A program made the translations under genes and the position numbers. The notes beneath the pieces are model-generated. The model saw only the letters and a list, made by a program, of their open reading frames with translations, made no database searches and was not told the DNA's origin. Below, in pieces: positions 28,862-37,548 of a stretch of DNA of 64,000 nt (position 1 is its first letter; each line of letters opens with the position of its first letter). This stretch comes from Candidatus Rickettsiella viridis (GTDB taxonomy: Bacteria; Pseudomonadota; Gammaproteobacteria; Diplorickettsiales; Diplorickettsiaceae): NCBI RefSeq assembly GCF_003966755.1, contig NZ_AP018005.1:372001-436000 (forward strand). The letters run 5' to 3'.

Positions 28862-29654
28862 ACAACTCGGTCTTGCCTATGGAAAGCGTTCTATTTTTAG
28901 TGATTTCACCGCAACGATTAAGCAGGGTGAATTTATTGCTATTTTGGGCGCAAACGGGGCAGGGAAGAGTACCTTGCTACGTTCAATATTGGGTTTAGTG
29001 CCTATCAAGCAAGGACAGATATCTGTTTTTCAGCAACCGGTTCAGAAGGGTTCGGCGTTGATTGGCTATATGCCACAAGTAAGACAGAATTTAGTCAATC
29101 GTTCTTTGAGTGCAAAGACATGGTTAGCCGCTAATTTGAATGGATTTAAATGGGGTTTGCCGATTTTAAGTCAACAGCAAAAACACGAATTATCTCGTGT
29201 TGTTCACTTAGTGCAGGCAGAAAAACTCATGCATCGATCCTATGCGCTTTTATCCGGTGGAGAGCGCCAACGATTATTATTAGCACAGGCGTTGCTGAAT
29301 AAGCCTAAAATTTTACTACTTGATGAACCCTTAATGAATCTTGATCCTTATTATCAAGAAAATTTAGTGGCCTTAATTAACACCATTCGTGTGGAATTGG
29401 GTATCACGGTATTATTTACCTCGCACGATATTAATCCGCTCTTAAATTGTGTTGATAGGGTACTTTATTTGGCTAAAGGGAAAGCGGCTATTGGTTTAGT
29501 AAATGAAATTATAACCAGCGAAAAGCTAAGTGAACTTTACGATAAAGAAATCCATGTGATTCGCTATGAACAACAACTTTTTGTGATAAATAAAGATACA
29601 GGATACCATCATGTCAGTCACTGCAGGCCCGATCTTGATCATTTCTCTGTTTGA
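28842..29654 (+). CDS. znuC: Zinc ABC transporter ATP-binding protein ZnuC
   Basis: 270 residues from ATG 28842, overlapping the znuA stop by 20 bases (a GTG at 28797 would add 15 residues inside znuA). Walker [14 protein letters not shown], signature LSGGERQRLLLAQALL, Walker B ILLLDEPLMNLDP and the His-switch FTSHD are all present. It powers ZnuB. It overlaps znuB by 44 bases, indicating tight translational coupling. Confidence 0.93.
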   Translation: MNTLAFKQLGLAYGKRSIFSDFTATIKQGEFIAILGANGAGKSTLLRSILGLVPIKQGQISVFQQPVQKGSALIGYMPQVRQNLVNRSLSAKTWLAANLNGFKWGLPILSQQQKHELSRVVHLVQAEKLMHRSYALLSGGERQRLLLAQALLNKPKILLLDEPLMNLDPYYQENLVALINTIRVELGITVLFTSHDINPLLNCVDRVLYLAKGKAAIGLVNEIITSEKLSELYDKEIHVIRYEQQLFVINKDTGYHHVSHCRPDLDHFSV

Positions 29655-30429
29655 ATATGATTTTCTGCGTAATGCACTCTTAGCGGGCACAGTAGCCGCT
29701 ATTCTTGCCGGTGTGGTGGGTTATTTTATGGTTATCCGCCGGCTTGCCTTTGCCGGTCATGCCTTGGGACACATTGGTTTTGCGGGTGCAACCGGTGCTG
29801 GTTTGCTGGGCTTAAGTCCGTTAACAGGGCAATTGTTATTAACGGTATTAGCAGCAGTAGGGATGGGCGGTCTAGGTCACCGGATTGCTAAAAGCGATGT
29901 GGCTATCGGTATTATTTTAGCGTTTGCATTAGGATTAGGGGTTTTATTTTTACACTTCTATATGAATTATGCCGCGCAGGCAATGACGATTTTATTTGGG
30001 AATCTATTGGGTGTTTCAGCACATTTAATAAAAATAATGGCTTGTTGTTGTATGGTGAGTTTGATTGCATTGAGTGTGATGGCAAGACCCTTGTTGTTTT
30101 CAAGTTTGGAACCTGAGTTAGCCGAAGCAAAAGGCGTATCGCTGTCATGCATTTCTATTTTGTTTATGATCATTGCAGCCATTGCAGTGACGATAGCAAG
30201 TCAAGTGGTGGGGATACTGCTTGTATTTACTTTATTGATAGGTCCTGCTGCTGCCGCTTTGAATTGGACACATGGATTTGCCAGTGGTTTATTGCTAACC
30301 GTTTTTTTAGGTATTTTAAGTGTATGGTTGGGTATTGTTTTAGCCTTTATAAGCGATTGGCCGATTCCTTTTTGGATTAGTACGCTAACAGCCGTTATTT
30401 ATTTTTTAAGTGTTATAAAGAAAAGTTGA
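29611..30429 (+). CDS. znuB: Zinc ABC transporter permease ZnuB
   Basis: 272 residues, about eight hydrophobic segments, of the ABC-3 permease family: FLRNALLAGTVAAILAGVVGYFMVIRRLAFAGHALGHIGFAGATGA, ARPLLFSSLEPELAEAKGVS and VVGILLVFTLLIGPAAAAL. It forms the membrane channel with ZnuC. It ends the znuACB operon and is followed by a strong hairpin terminator. Confidence 0.93.
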   Translation: MSVTAGPILIISLFEYDFLRNALLAGTVAAILAGVVGYFMVIRRLAFAGHALGHIGFAGATGAGLLGLSPLTGQLLLTVLAAVGMGGLGHRIAKSDVAIGIILAFALGLGVLFLHFYMNYAAQAMTILFGNLLGVSAHLIKIMACCCMVSLIALSVMARPLLFSSLEPELAEAKGVSLSCISILFMIIAAIAVTIASQVVGILLVFTLLIGPAAAALNWTHGFASGLLLTVFLGILSVWLGIVLAFISDWPIPFWISTLTAVIYFLSVIKKS

Positions 30430-30432
30430 AAT

Positions 30433-30461
30433 AAGGGAAAAGTTATAAAAACTTTTCCCTT
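30433..30461. terminator. Terminator hairpin after znuB
   Basis: Arms AAGGGAAAAGTT and AACTTTTCCCTT are perfectly complementary (12 bp) around a 5-base A/T loop. It lies 4 bases past the znuB stop and 8 bases before the convergent gene's stop, so it may serve both directions. Confidence 0.7.
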
Positions 30462-30468
30462 GGGTGGA

Positions 30469-31098
30469 TTAGGGTCTAAAAGTAGGCCGATTGGCGTTTT
30501 CTTCCTGTGCTTCAGGAGCATTTTGTGGCGTAATGTCGGTAATTTTTATTTTACCTTCATCTGCTAGAGAATTTATTATTTTATTAAACTTGTTGAATTG
30601 TTCCAGATTGTCGAGGGATAGCACCATGACCGTTAAAGGAAAAGGTTTATTAGCAAGTAAAGGTTTAAGCTCCTCAGGCAGTTCTTCTGCATTCTTATAT
30701 GTCTTTGTTTGGGGATCTTTTCCAGTGATTTCTCGATAAGCATTCACTAACTTACTCAATGTGTCCTGTTGTTGAGCTTTATCGCCGTTTAATTCTAAGA
30801 GCATGGGGCAATTATTATCGTCGTCAACTATTATAGAGGAGTAGATTTTTTCAGGATTTCGCTCACTTTCGAAGGAGATCTTCCAATCTCTTTCATCAAA
30901 TGTAGTAAGCTTAGTGATTAAACTATCTATCTCGCATAAGTCACCTTCTTCCTTGGTCAGTTGTTTTTGATTCAAGAGCTCTTGTTTCACTGCTTCAAGT
31001 CTCATTTCTTCAAGCTCACGTACATCTTTTTTTAACAAAAAAGCTAATTTTTCAATTTCTTTTGGGCTTAACATTTCTTTACTCGTTTCTGTTGGCAT
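30469..31098 (-). CDS. Hypothetical cytoplasmic protein, helical and acidic
   Basis: 209 residues from ATG 31098, preceded by GGAG about 12 bases upstream; a TTG at 31116 would add six. There is no signal peptide or membrane segment. The first 70 residues are charged and probably helical (SPKEIEKLAFLLKKDVRELEEMRLEAVKQELL); the middle has a D/N run (IIVDDDNNCPM), and the end is proline-rich (TPQNAPEAQEENANRPTFRP). I do not recognise the family. A lone gene between znuB and nrdB in a genome with effector candidates could be a secreted effector, but nothing in the sequence proves it. Confidence 0.65.
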   Translation of the reverse strand: MPTETSKEMLSPKEIEKLAFLLKKDVRELEEMRLEAVKQELLNQKQLTKEEGDLCEIDSLITKLTTFDERDWKISFESERNPEKIYSSIIVDDDNNCPMLLELNGDKAQQQDTLSKLVNAYREITGKDPQTKTYKNAEELPEELKPLLANKPFPLTVMVLSLDNLEQFNKFNKIINSLADEGKIKITDITPQNAPEAQEENANRPTFRP

Positions 31099-31232
31099 GA
31101 TATTTTTTTTCTCCAATCAGCAAAATTAATTAGTATGAAAATTATACCAGATAAAGATTAAAAGGTTAAGAGATCGTACTGCATCCGCAGTATACTTACT
31201 ATTTCTTAACTATGTTTGTGATTCGCGATTGA

Positions 31233-31265
31233 ATACTCGTCCTAAGCAGCCTTTAGGACGAGTAT
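31233..31265. terminator. Perfect 13-bp hairpin downstream of nrdB
   Basis: ATACTCGTCCTAA and TTAGGACGAGTAT pair perfectly around a 7-base loop, 25 bases past the nrdB stop. There is no long T-run, so it may be a stabilising 3' structure or weak terminator. Confidence 0.5.
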
Positions 31266-31290
31266 AATGATGGGCTGACATATTTCTAGA

Positions 31291-32382
31291 TTAATCCCAA
31301 TTTAAGCTTCCACCGGTTTGATATTCGGTGACGCGTGTTTCAAAGAAATTCTTTTCTTTTTTAAGATCAATAATTTCACTCATCCATGGTAGTGGATTAG
31401 TAATGCCAGGATATTGTTCAGGTAAACCAATCTGCGCTAAGCGCCGATTACCGATAAATCGTAAATAATCCCACATCATGTTGGCATTTAATCCAAGAAT
31501 GCCGCGCGGCATGGTATCTAAAGCGTATTGGTATTCGAGTTCTACACCTTCTTTAACCAGATTAATAACATATTGTTTAAATTCAGGGGTCCATAGATGT
31601 GGATTTTCCAGTTTAATTTGGTTAATGACGTCGATACCAAAATTAAGGTGCATGGATTCATCACGTAAAATGTATTGGAACTGTTCCGCAGTACCCGTCA
31701 TTTTATTACGCCGTCCCATGCTTAGGATTTGTGAAAAACCGACATAGAAAAAAATGCCTTCAAAGACAACGTAAAAAGCAATCAGATCACGAAGTAAACG
31801 TTGATCGTTTTCAGGTGTGCCGGTACGGAAATGTGGATCGCCTAGACTTTGTGTAAATGGTAAGGCCCATTCTGCTTTTTTGGCAACGGTGGGTAGTTCA
31901 CGATACATGTTAAAGAGGCGTGCTTCATCCATGCCCAAGCTTTCAATCACATATTGATAAGCATGTGTATGTAGGGCTTCTTCAAAAGCTTGACGTAGTA
32001 AATATTGACGACATTCTGGGTTAGTAATATGGCGGTAAACAGCTAAAACAAGATTATTGGCAACTAAAGAATCAGCGGTTGAAAAAAAACCGAGACTTCG
32101 CTCAATGATCATCCGTTCATCTTCTGTCAGACTATTGGGTGAGCGCCATAAAGCGATATCTGCCGACATATTAATTTCTTGTGGCATCCAATGGTTAGCA
32201 CAAGCGGCTAAATATTTTTCCCAAGCCCATTTATATTTAAAGGGGACAAGTTGGTTAAGATCGGCACGACAGTTGATGATTTTTTTATCATCAACTTGTA
32301 TGCGTGCGGCACCCATTTCAATGGTTTCTAAGCCAGTGAAACCAGCTGTTTCACTGCTCGTTGAAAGGATAGGATTCGTCAT
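31291..32382 (-). CDS. nrdB: Ribonucleoside-diphosphate reductase beta subunit NrdB
   Basis: 363 residues. Di-iron ligands are visible: E in the SEDER-like [16 protein letters not shown] region, [13 protein letters not shown] (E, H and, four residues after H, the radical-bearing Y), [14 protein letters not shown] and [11 protein letters not shown]. Because the Y is kept (Chlamydia-type proteins have F), this is a tyrosyl-radical class Ia protein rather than the Mn/Fe class Ic type. It generates the radical used by NrdA to reduce NDPs. It lies 43 bases downstream of nrdA. Confidence 0.95.
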   Translation of the reverse strand: MTNPILSTSSETAGFTGLETIEMGAARIQVDDKKIINCRADLNQLVPFKYKWAWEKYLAACANHWMPQEINMSADIALWRSPNSLTEDERMIIERSLGFFSTADSLVANNLVLAVYRHITNPECRQYLLRQAFEEALHTHAYQYVIESLGMDEARLFNMYRELPTVAKKAEWALPFTQSLGDPHFRTGTPENDQRLLRDLIAFYVVFEGIFFYVGFSQILSMGRRNKMTGTAEQFQYILRDESMHLNFGIDVINQIKLENPHLWTPEFKQYVINLVKEGVELEYQYALDTMPRGILGLNANMMWDYLRFIGNRRLAQIGLPEQYPGITNPLPWMSEIIDLKKEKNFFETRVTEYQTGGSLNWD

Positions 32383-32425
32383 TCACAATTCTCCAAAATT
32401 AAAAAAGCCGTGTTGTTTATAATAA

Positions 32426-35317
32426 TTATTGACATGATTCGCAGTCCGGATCGAGTATCGAGCAACTAGGCCCAGATAGGGGTTCAGCAAGTGATTGCAC
32501 CGCATTTAAATGTCCTCTTTCTAATGTTGCTTTCTCCATATGGGTCGCGCCTAATGTGCGCAAGTAATAGCTGGTTTTTAATCCTTTGAGCCAGATTAAT
32601 TTATATAATTCATCGAGTTTCTTCCCAGATGGTTCGGCCATGTACAGATTTAAGGATTGGCTTTGATCAATCCATTTTTGTCGTCTAGAGCCTGCTTCAA
32701 CTAACCAATGTACGGGCACTTCGAATGCAGTCGCATAAAGTTGTTTTAATGTATCGGGAATACGGTCAATTTTTTGTAAGCTACCATCGTAGTATTTGAT
32801 GTCATTCAGCATCACTGCATCCCAAAGCCCAAGTGATTTTAAGTCTTTAATTAAATAAGGATTAATAACAGTAAACTCACCCGACATATTCGATTTCACG
32901 AAGATGTTTTGGTATGTTGGTTCTATGGATTGAGAAACACCACAGATGTTTGAAATAGTGGCTGTTGGGGCGATCGCCATACAATTTGAATTGCGCATTC
33001 CGTTTTGCATGACTTTTTGTCGTAAAGGTGCCCAATCTAAGGTGCTTGTTTGATTTTGATTAAACCATTCACCACGGGTTTCTTGTAAGCGTGTTATGGA
33101 ATCTATGGGTAAGATACCCTGACTCCATAATGAACCAGGAAAACTTTCATAGCTGCCGCGTTCTTTTGCTAAATCACTGGAGGCTTCAATGGCATAGTAG
33201 CTGATCATTTCCATGGAGTAATCTGCGAATGCAATGGCTTTTTCTGAAGCATAAGGTACGCGCAATTGGTAAAGCGCATCTTGAAACCCCATGAGACCTA
33301 AGCCAATAGGGCGATGTTTTAAATTGGAGCGCCGCGCTTGAGGTACCGTGTAATAATTGATATCGATAACATTATCCAGCATACGAATCGCCGTGCGAAT
33401 GGTTGCACGTAATTTGTTTTGATCGAGCTCACCGGCGTCGTTGAGATGTTGCGGTAGGTTGATGCTACCTAAATTACAGACAGCGATTTCATCCACAGAG
33501 GTATTGAGTGTAATTTCAGTACATAAATTGGAACTATGAATGATTCCCACATGTTGTTGTGGTGAGCGTAGATTACAGGGATCTTTGAACGTAATCCAAG
33601 GATGGCCTGTTTCAAATAATAAGCTTAGCATTTTACGCCATAAATTAATCGCGGATAACTTTTTAAAGTTTTTGATTTCACCGCGTGCAGCCTTGGCTTC
33701 ATAGGCTGCATATCTCTCTTCAAAGGCTAAGCCATACAGATCATGTAGATCAGGAGTTTCATCCGGTGAAAATAATGTCCAATCTTCTTCTTGCATAACT
33801 CGTTTCATGAATAAATCAGGCACCCAATTTGCGGTATTCATATCATGTGTGCGGCGTCTGTCGTCACCGGTGTTTTTTCTTAATTCTAAAAACTCTTCTA
33901 CATCTAAGTGCCAGGTTTCTAAATAAGCACATACGGCGCCTTTACGTTTTCCACCTTGATTAACCGCAACAGCCGATGCATTAGCGACATTTAAGAAAGG
34001 TACAACACCTAAGGATTTTCCATTGGTGCCTTTGATACGTGCACCCATCGCTCTAACAGACGTCCAATCGTTACCTAGACCGCCGGCAAATTTTGAGAGT
34101 AAGGCATTATCTTTTATGGCGCTATAGATTTGATCCAGATCGTCTGCGACGGTGGTTAAAAAGCAACTGGAGAGTTGTGGGCGTAAGGTGCCTGAATTGA
34201 ATAGTGTCGGTGTAGAGGCCATATAATCGAAAGAAGAAAGTAATTTGTAAAACTCAATGGCACGTTCTTCTTTGTTGGTTTCTTTGATGGCCAAACCCAT
34301 GGCAACGCGCATAAAAAATGCTTGGGGTAATTCAAAGCGGATCTCATTGGCATGTAAAAAGTAACGATCGTAGAGAGTTTGCAAGCCTAGATAGGTAAAT
34401 TGCTCATCGCGTTGAGGGAGTAGTGCAGCGGTCAGTTTTTGTATATCATAGGTTTTTAGCTCAGGGTCTAATAATTCAAGTGCAATACCTTGTTCAAGAT
34501 AATGTTGGAAGTAATGACGGTATAAGTCGTGTAGTGTGTCGGAGCCAATCTTTCTTTCTATACCCAGAAAACTTAAGGCCTCCGCATAAAGTGTTCGTAA
34601 TAAGAATCGTGCCGTTGCATAGGTGTAGTTGGGATCTTGTTCTACTAATGAGCGCGCGCTCATGATCAGGGCTTTATCAATCTCAGCCAAAGGCATACCG
34701 TCGTATAAATTACGCAAGGTTTCTTGCAAAATCAGACCCGGATTGAGTTCTGTTAAACCGTGACACGTTTCTATAATGAGCTTGCTAAGCTGTTCCATGT
34801 TTAAGGGGCGTTTGCTTCCATCGCTTAATGTAATTTGCAATTGAATGTCAGGCTGAGAAGCGGTGTGTTCACGCATTTTTCGGCGCTCTTCGCGATAAAG
34901 AACGTAAGCTCTAGCGACTTGATGTGCTTCGGCGCGCATTAAAACGAGTTCTACTTGATCTTGTATGGTTTCAATAGGCAGTGTGCCGCCTTGTGGTAAT
35001 CGTCCTTGTAGTATCTGAGTGATTTGCCCGGTCAGTTGCGTGACACGCTCATGAATACGGCTTGACGTAGCGGCTTGTCCACCTTCTACCGCAAGAAACG
35101 CCTTGCTAATGGCAACTCTGATTTTATTAGGATCATAGCTAACTGGTTTTCCATTACGTTTGATAACTTGTAAACCGTTTACGGGTATGCGCTCGGGTTC
35201 TTTATCGATACAAGGTGTTATCGATTCATTTAAATCGTTTACGAGCATGTGCTCCGGTTTTTTATCGATACAGGGTGTTATCGATTTATTTGCATTAGGC
35301 AAAATAGTAGAAGTCAT
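32426..35317 (-). CDS. nrdA: Ribonucleoside-diphosphate reductase alpha subunit NrdA
   Basis: 963 residues. An ATP-cone begins at VIKRNGKPVSYDPNKI, followed by the catalytic barrel with SSCFLTT, NLCTEI (radical-site N-x-C-x-E) and PTATISNICGVSQSIEP, and the C-terminal redox pair in DCESCQ. It reduces ribonucleotides to deoxyribonucleotides for replication. The N-terminus before the ATP-cone is extended by about 50 residues made of a tandem duplication (ITPCIDKKPEHMLVND / ITPCIDKEPERIPVNG). Expression is probably under NrdR (boxes at 35742-35789), with a leader of about 420 bases. Confidence 0.96.
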   Translation of the reverse strand: MTSTILPNANKSITPCIDKKPEHMLVNDLNESITPCIDKEPERIPVNGLQVIKRNGKPVSYDPNKIRVAISKAFLAVEGGQAATSSRIHERVTQLTGQITQILQGRLPQGGTLPIETIQDQVELVLMRAEAHQVARAYVLYREERRKMREHTASQPDIQLQITLSDGSKRPLNMEQLSKLIIETCHGLTELNPGLILQETLRNLYDGMPLAEIDKALIMSARSLVEQDPNYTYATARFLLRTLYAEALSFLGIERKIGSDTLHDLYRHYFQHYLEQGIALELLDPELKTYDIQKLTAALLPQRDEQFTYLGLQTLYDRYFLHANEIRFELPQAFFMRVAMGLAIKETNKEERAIEFYKLLSSFDYMASTPTLFNSGTLRPQLSSCFLTTVADDLDQIYSAIKDNALLSKFAGGLGNDWTSVRAMGARIKGTNGKSLGVVPFLNVANASAVAVNQGGKRKGAVCAYLETWHLDVEEFLELRKNTGDDRRRTHDMNTANWVPDLFMKRVMQEEDWTLFSPDETPDLHDLYGLAFEERYAAYEAKAARGEIKNFKKLSAINLWRKMLSLLFETGHPWITFKDPCNLRSPQQHVGIIHSSNLCTEITLNTSVDEIAVCNLGSINLPQHLNDAGELDQNKLRATIRTAIRMLDNVIDINYYTVPQARRSNLKHRPIGLGLMGFQDALYQLRVPYASEKAIAFADYSMEMISYYAIEASSDLAKERGSYESFPGSLWSQGILPIDSITRLQETRGEWFNQNQTSTLDWAPLRQKVMQNGMRNSNCMAIAPTATISNICGVSQSIEPTYQNIFVKSNMSGEFTVINPYLIKDLKSLGLWDAVMLNDIKYYDGSLQKIDRIPDTLKQLYATAFEVPVHWLVEAGSRRQKWIDQSQSLNLYMAEPSGKKLDELYKLIWLKGLKTSYYLRTLGATHMEKATLERGHLNAVQSLAEPLSGPSCSILDPDCESCQ
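35171..35290 (-). repeat. 60-bp tandem duplication in the nrdA 5' coding end
   Basis: Two 60-bp copies (about 35171-35230 and 35231-35290), each containing TTTATCGATACA(A/G)GGTGTTA, encode the pair ITPCIDKKPEHMLVND and ITPCIDKEPERIPVNG. The duplication lies outside the ATP-cone and keeps the frame. Confidence 0.85.
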
Positions 35318-35360
35318 TGAGGCTCCTTATTACTAAGGGTAAATAGTTTGCTAATGATTC

Positions 35361-35501
35361 AATAGACCGCTTGCCTAACCTACTTAATAAGCCTGATTTC
35401 ATCGTTAAATGATACGTTACGGTGCTTATTTACGCAGGTAAACTCTGGTCCTCGCTTGCCTTGCACTCAAGCCTATTATTTGCTTAGGCAAGCGGTCTAT
35501 T
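35361..35501. repeat. Palindromic element with perfect 18-bp ends in nrdA leader
   Basis: AATAGACCGCTTGCCTAA (35361-35378) is exactly inverted at 35484-35501, with partial complementarity continuing inside (AATAAGCCTGA against AATAGGCTTGAG). It looks like a miniature inverted-repeat element or a structured leader segment. No gene is seen inside. Confidence 0.75.
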
Positions 35502-35518
35502 CACTTTACGCAGCCACC

Positions 35519-35667
35519 TAAGGTGTGTCGTCATTTAGCACGACGATGGTCACAAAGCGAGCGTTTTATGTGTTTCGTCACTCATATACTTTAAATATGC
35601 TTCGTTACGATACTTGTAAACACTCGTTTTCTGCCTCATCCTCCCGTAAATGATGATACACCTTTAA
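35519..35667. repeat. About 149-bp imperfect palindrome, family shared with 37403-37547
   Basis: The left arm starting AAGGTGTGTCGTCATTTA matches the inverted right arm AAGGTGTATCATCATTTA, with matches continuing to a centre near TTTAAA (about 35593). The core (TCACTCATATACTTTAAATA then TGCTTCGTTACGATACT) is shared with the palindrome between algC and xthA. Confidence 0.75.
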
Positions 35668-35708
35668 ACTGACAGGGTTGATGAGACTCGTCGACTCTGT
35701 CAGTTTTT
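35666..35708 (+). terminator. Terminator-like hairpin with T-run (plus strand)
   Basis: AAACTGACAG and CTGTCAGTTT form a 10-bp outer stem with further G-T/G-C pairs inside and TTTTT at 35704-35708. It points along the plus strand, where no gene precedes it, so it may end an unannotated transcript across 35340-35700 or belong to the repeat cluster. Confidence 0.5.
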
Positions 35709-35741
35709 GTATGTCCTAAGTAAGGTGAATTAATTAGAGTA

Positions 35742-35789
35742 ACACAATATCATGTGGTATCTGTCTTGTGCAACCACTATATGCAGTGA
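35742..35789 (-). promoter_or_regulatory. Tandem NrdR boxes over the nrdAB promoter
   Basis: ACACAATATCATGTGG (35742-35757) and CCACTATATGCAGTGA (35774-35789) both fit the NrdR consensus ACACWATATATWGTGT with few changes and are 32 bp apart start to start, the spacing known for NrdR pairs. Between and under them, read on the minus strand, are TTGCAC (35768-35773) and TATTGT (35744-35749) with an 18-base spacer, a good nrdA promoter. Binding would block it. Confidence 0.7.
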
Positions 35790-36006
35790 AAAAGTTTTTA
35801 ATAAGCTGTGAATAAGCTGGGAGAATCATGTTAGTATATTGCCCCTTATTGTAATGGCGTTTCATTATAAATTTTTTTTGATTGTGTGAATGAATAGAAG
35901 TTTAATTTTCAAAAATAAAATAAGCGATTGGATTGAATTAAGTAAATAACGTTGAGCTTAAGGTTAATTGTTCGGAAATATCGGAAGTAATAGGGGTAAA
36001 ATTGTT

Positions 36007-37398
36007 ATGTCAGTCGTGCCATTAAAAAATATTTCAGAAAGTATTTTTCGTGCTTATGATATTCGGGGTATTGTGGATGAAGCTATAACACCCGAGGTTA
36101 TTTTACTATTGGGTAGAGCCATTGGAAGTGCAGCACAAGAACAAGGTGAAAAAACTATTATTACTGCACGTGACGGGCGTTTGTCTGGACCTGTTTTAAT
36201 TAAAGCACTTCACCAGGGATTACGAGAAAGTGGATGCAATGTTATCCATATTGGCCAAGTACCTAGTCCGGTACTTTATTTTGCGACCCGTACGTTAAGT
36301 ACACATTCGGGCGTGATGTTAACGGCTAGCCATAATCCTGCAAATTATAATGGTCTAAAAATTGTTTTAGCAGGGAAAAGTTTGTCTGAAGAAACCATTG
36401 CGGCACTTTATACAAGAATTCAAAACGGATCCTTTAAGTCAGGCAGTGGTGGATATAAAGAGATTAGTATTCTTGAAGATTATATGAATCGCATTGTTGG
36501 CGATATTAAGCTAAAGCGATCGTTACGCGTGGTGGTCGATTGTGGAAGTGGTATTGCCGGCGTGGTCGCACCTGAATTACTGCGTCGATTGGGTTGCGAA
36601 GTGATTGAGTTGTTTTGTGAAGTGGATGGACGTTTTCCTCATCATCATCCTGATCCCAGTGTGCCAGAAAATTTGACTGATTTAATCCAAGCGGTTGCGC
36701 AGCATAAGGCTGATTTGGGTTTGGCATTGGATGGTGATGGCGATAGATTAGGTGTTGTTACCAATAAAGGCGAAATTATTTGGCCAGATAGGCAATTAAT
36801 GCTGTATGCCAGTGATGTTTTATCACGTAATCCCGGTGCACTGATTATTTATGATATTAAATCAACACGAAATTTAGTCGATGTCATTAAACAACAGGGT
36901 GGGCGCTCTTTAATGTGGAAGACGGGCCATTCTATTGTTAAAGCTAAATTAGAAGAAAGCGGTGCTTTATTAGCAGGTGAGATGAGTGGGCATATCTTTT
37001 TTAAAGAGCGTTGGTATGGGTTTGATGATGGTCTTTATACAGCTGCGCGTTTATTGGAGATTATAGCGAAAGGGAATCAAAGCAGTAGTGAAGTATTTGT
37101 GGCACTGCCTAATAGCATCAATACACCGGAATTAAAATTAGCGATTACTGAAGATAAAAAATTTGCGTTTATGCAAGCGTTTCAAAAAGAAGTTGAATTT
37201 CCTAATGCGTCAATGAGTAAAATTGATGGTGTACGTGCCGAATTTAGTGATGGTTGGGGTTTAGTCAGGGCTTCCAATACCAGCCCTTATTTAATACTTC
37301 GATTCGAAGCGGATAGCAAAGAAGCATTGCAGCGTATTCAAGCGTTGTTTGCAGAGGCTTTATTAGCGCGCGATCCCACGTTTAAATTACCTTTTTAA
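36007..37398 (+). CDS. algC: Phosphomannomutase/phosphoglucomutase (AlgC/ManB family)
   Basis: 463 residues from ATG 36007, exactly the usual AlgC length; a TTG at 35968 would add 13. The family motifs are clear: SIFRAYDIRGIV (substrate loop), TARDGR, GVMLTASHNPANYNG with the phospho-serine, GLALDGDGDRLGVV (metal loop DGDGDR), GEMSGHIFF and the phosphate-binding RASNTSPYLILRFEAD. It interconverts hexose 1- and 6-phosphates for LPS and other glycans, so it could supply sugar donors for the glycosyltransferases in this window. It is monocistronic by appearance, flanked by palindromic elements on both sides. Confidence 0.93.
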   Translation: MSVVPLKNISESIFRAYDIRGIVDEAITPEVILLLGRAIGSAAQEQGEKTIITARDGRLSGPVLIKALHQGLRESGCNVIHIGQVPSPVLYFATRTLSTHSGVMLTASHNPANYNGLKIVLAGKSLSEETIAALYTRIQNGSFKSGSGGYKEISILEDYMNRIVGDIKLKRSLRVVVDCGSGIAGVVAPELLRRLGCEVIELFCEVDGRFPHHHPDPSVPENLTDLIQAVAQHKADLGLALDGDGDRLGVVTNKGEIIWPDRQLMLYASDVLSRNPGALIIYDIKSTRNLVDVIKQQGGRSLMWKTGHSIVKAKLEESGALLAGEMSGHIFFKERWYGFDDGLYTAARLLEIIAKGNQSSSEVFVALPNSINTPELKLAITEDKKFAFMQAFQKEVEFPNASMSKIDGVRAEFSDGWGLVRASNTSPYLILRFEADSKEALQRIQALFAEALLARDPTFKLPF

Positions 37399-37402
37399 TC
37401 TT

Positions 37403-37547
37403 AGAAAATGTTTTAAATTGTGCTAGGATGAGCCAAAAATCGCTGTTTATTGAGTATCGTAACGCAGCATACATAAAGTATGTGAGTAACGAAACGCAGA
37501 TAAACAGATGATTTTCGGCCAGCATCGTGCAATTAAAGACATTTTCT
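37403..37547. repeat. 145-bp imperfect palindrome filling the algC-xthA gap
   Basis: The left end AGAAAATG (37403) is inverted at 37540-37547, and about 70-base arms match with scattered changes (for example AAAATCGCTGTTTAT against AAAATCATCTGTTTAT). The centre is CATACATAAAGTATG. It begins 4 bases after the algC stop and ends one base before the xthA ATG. It shares its core with 35519-35667 in the opposite orientation. Confidence 0.8.
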
Positions 37548-37548
37548 C

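Noticed and set aside
35330-35740. RNase P RNA, 6S RNA or tmRNA in the nrdA upstream region
   Set aside because: Conserved motifs of these RNAs are absent; the structure is explained by palindromic repeats.
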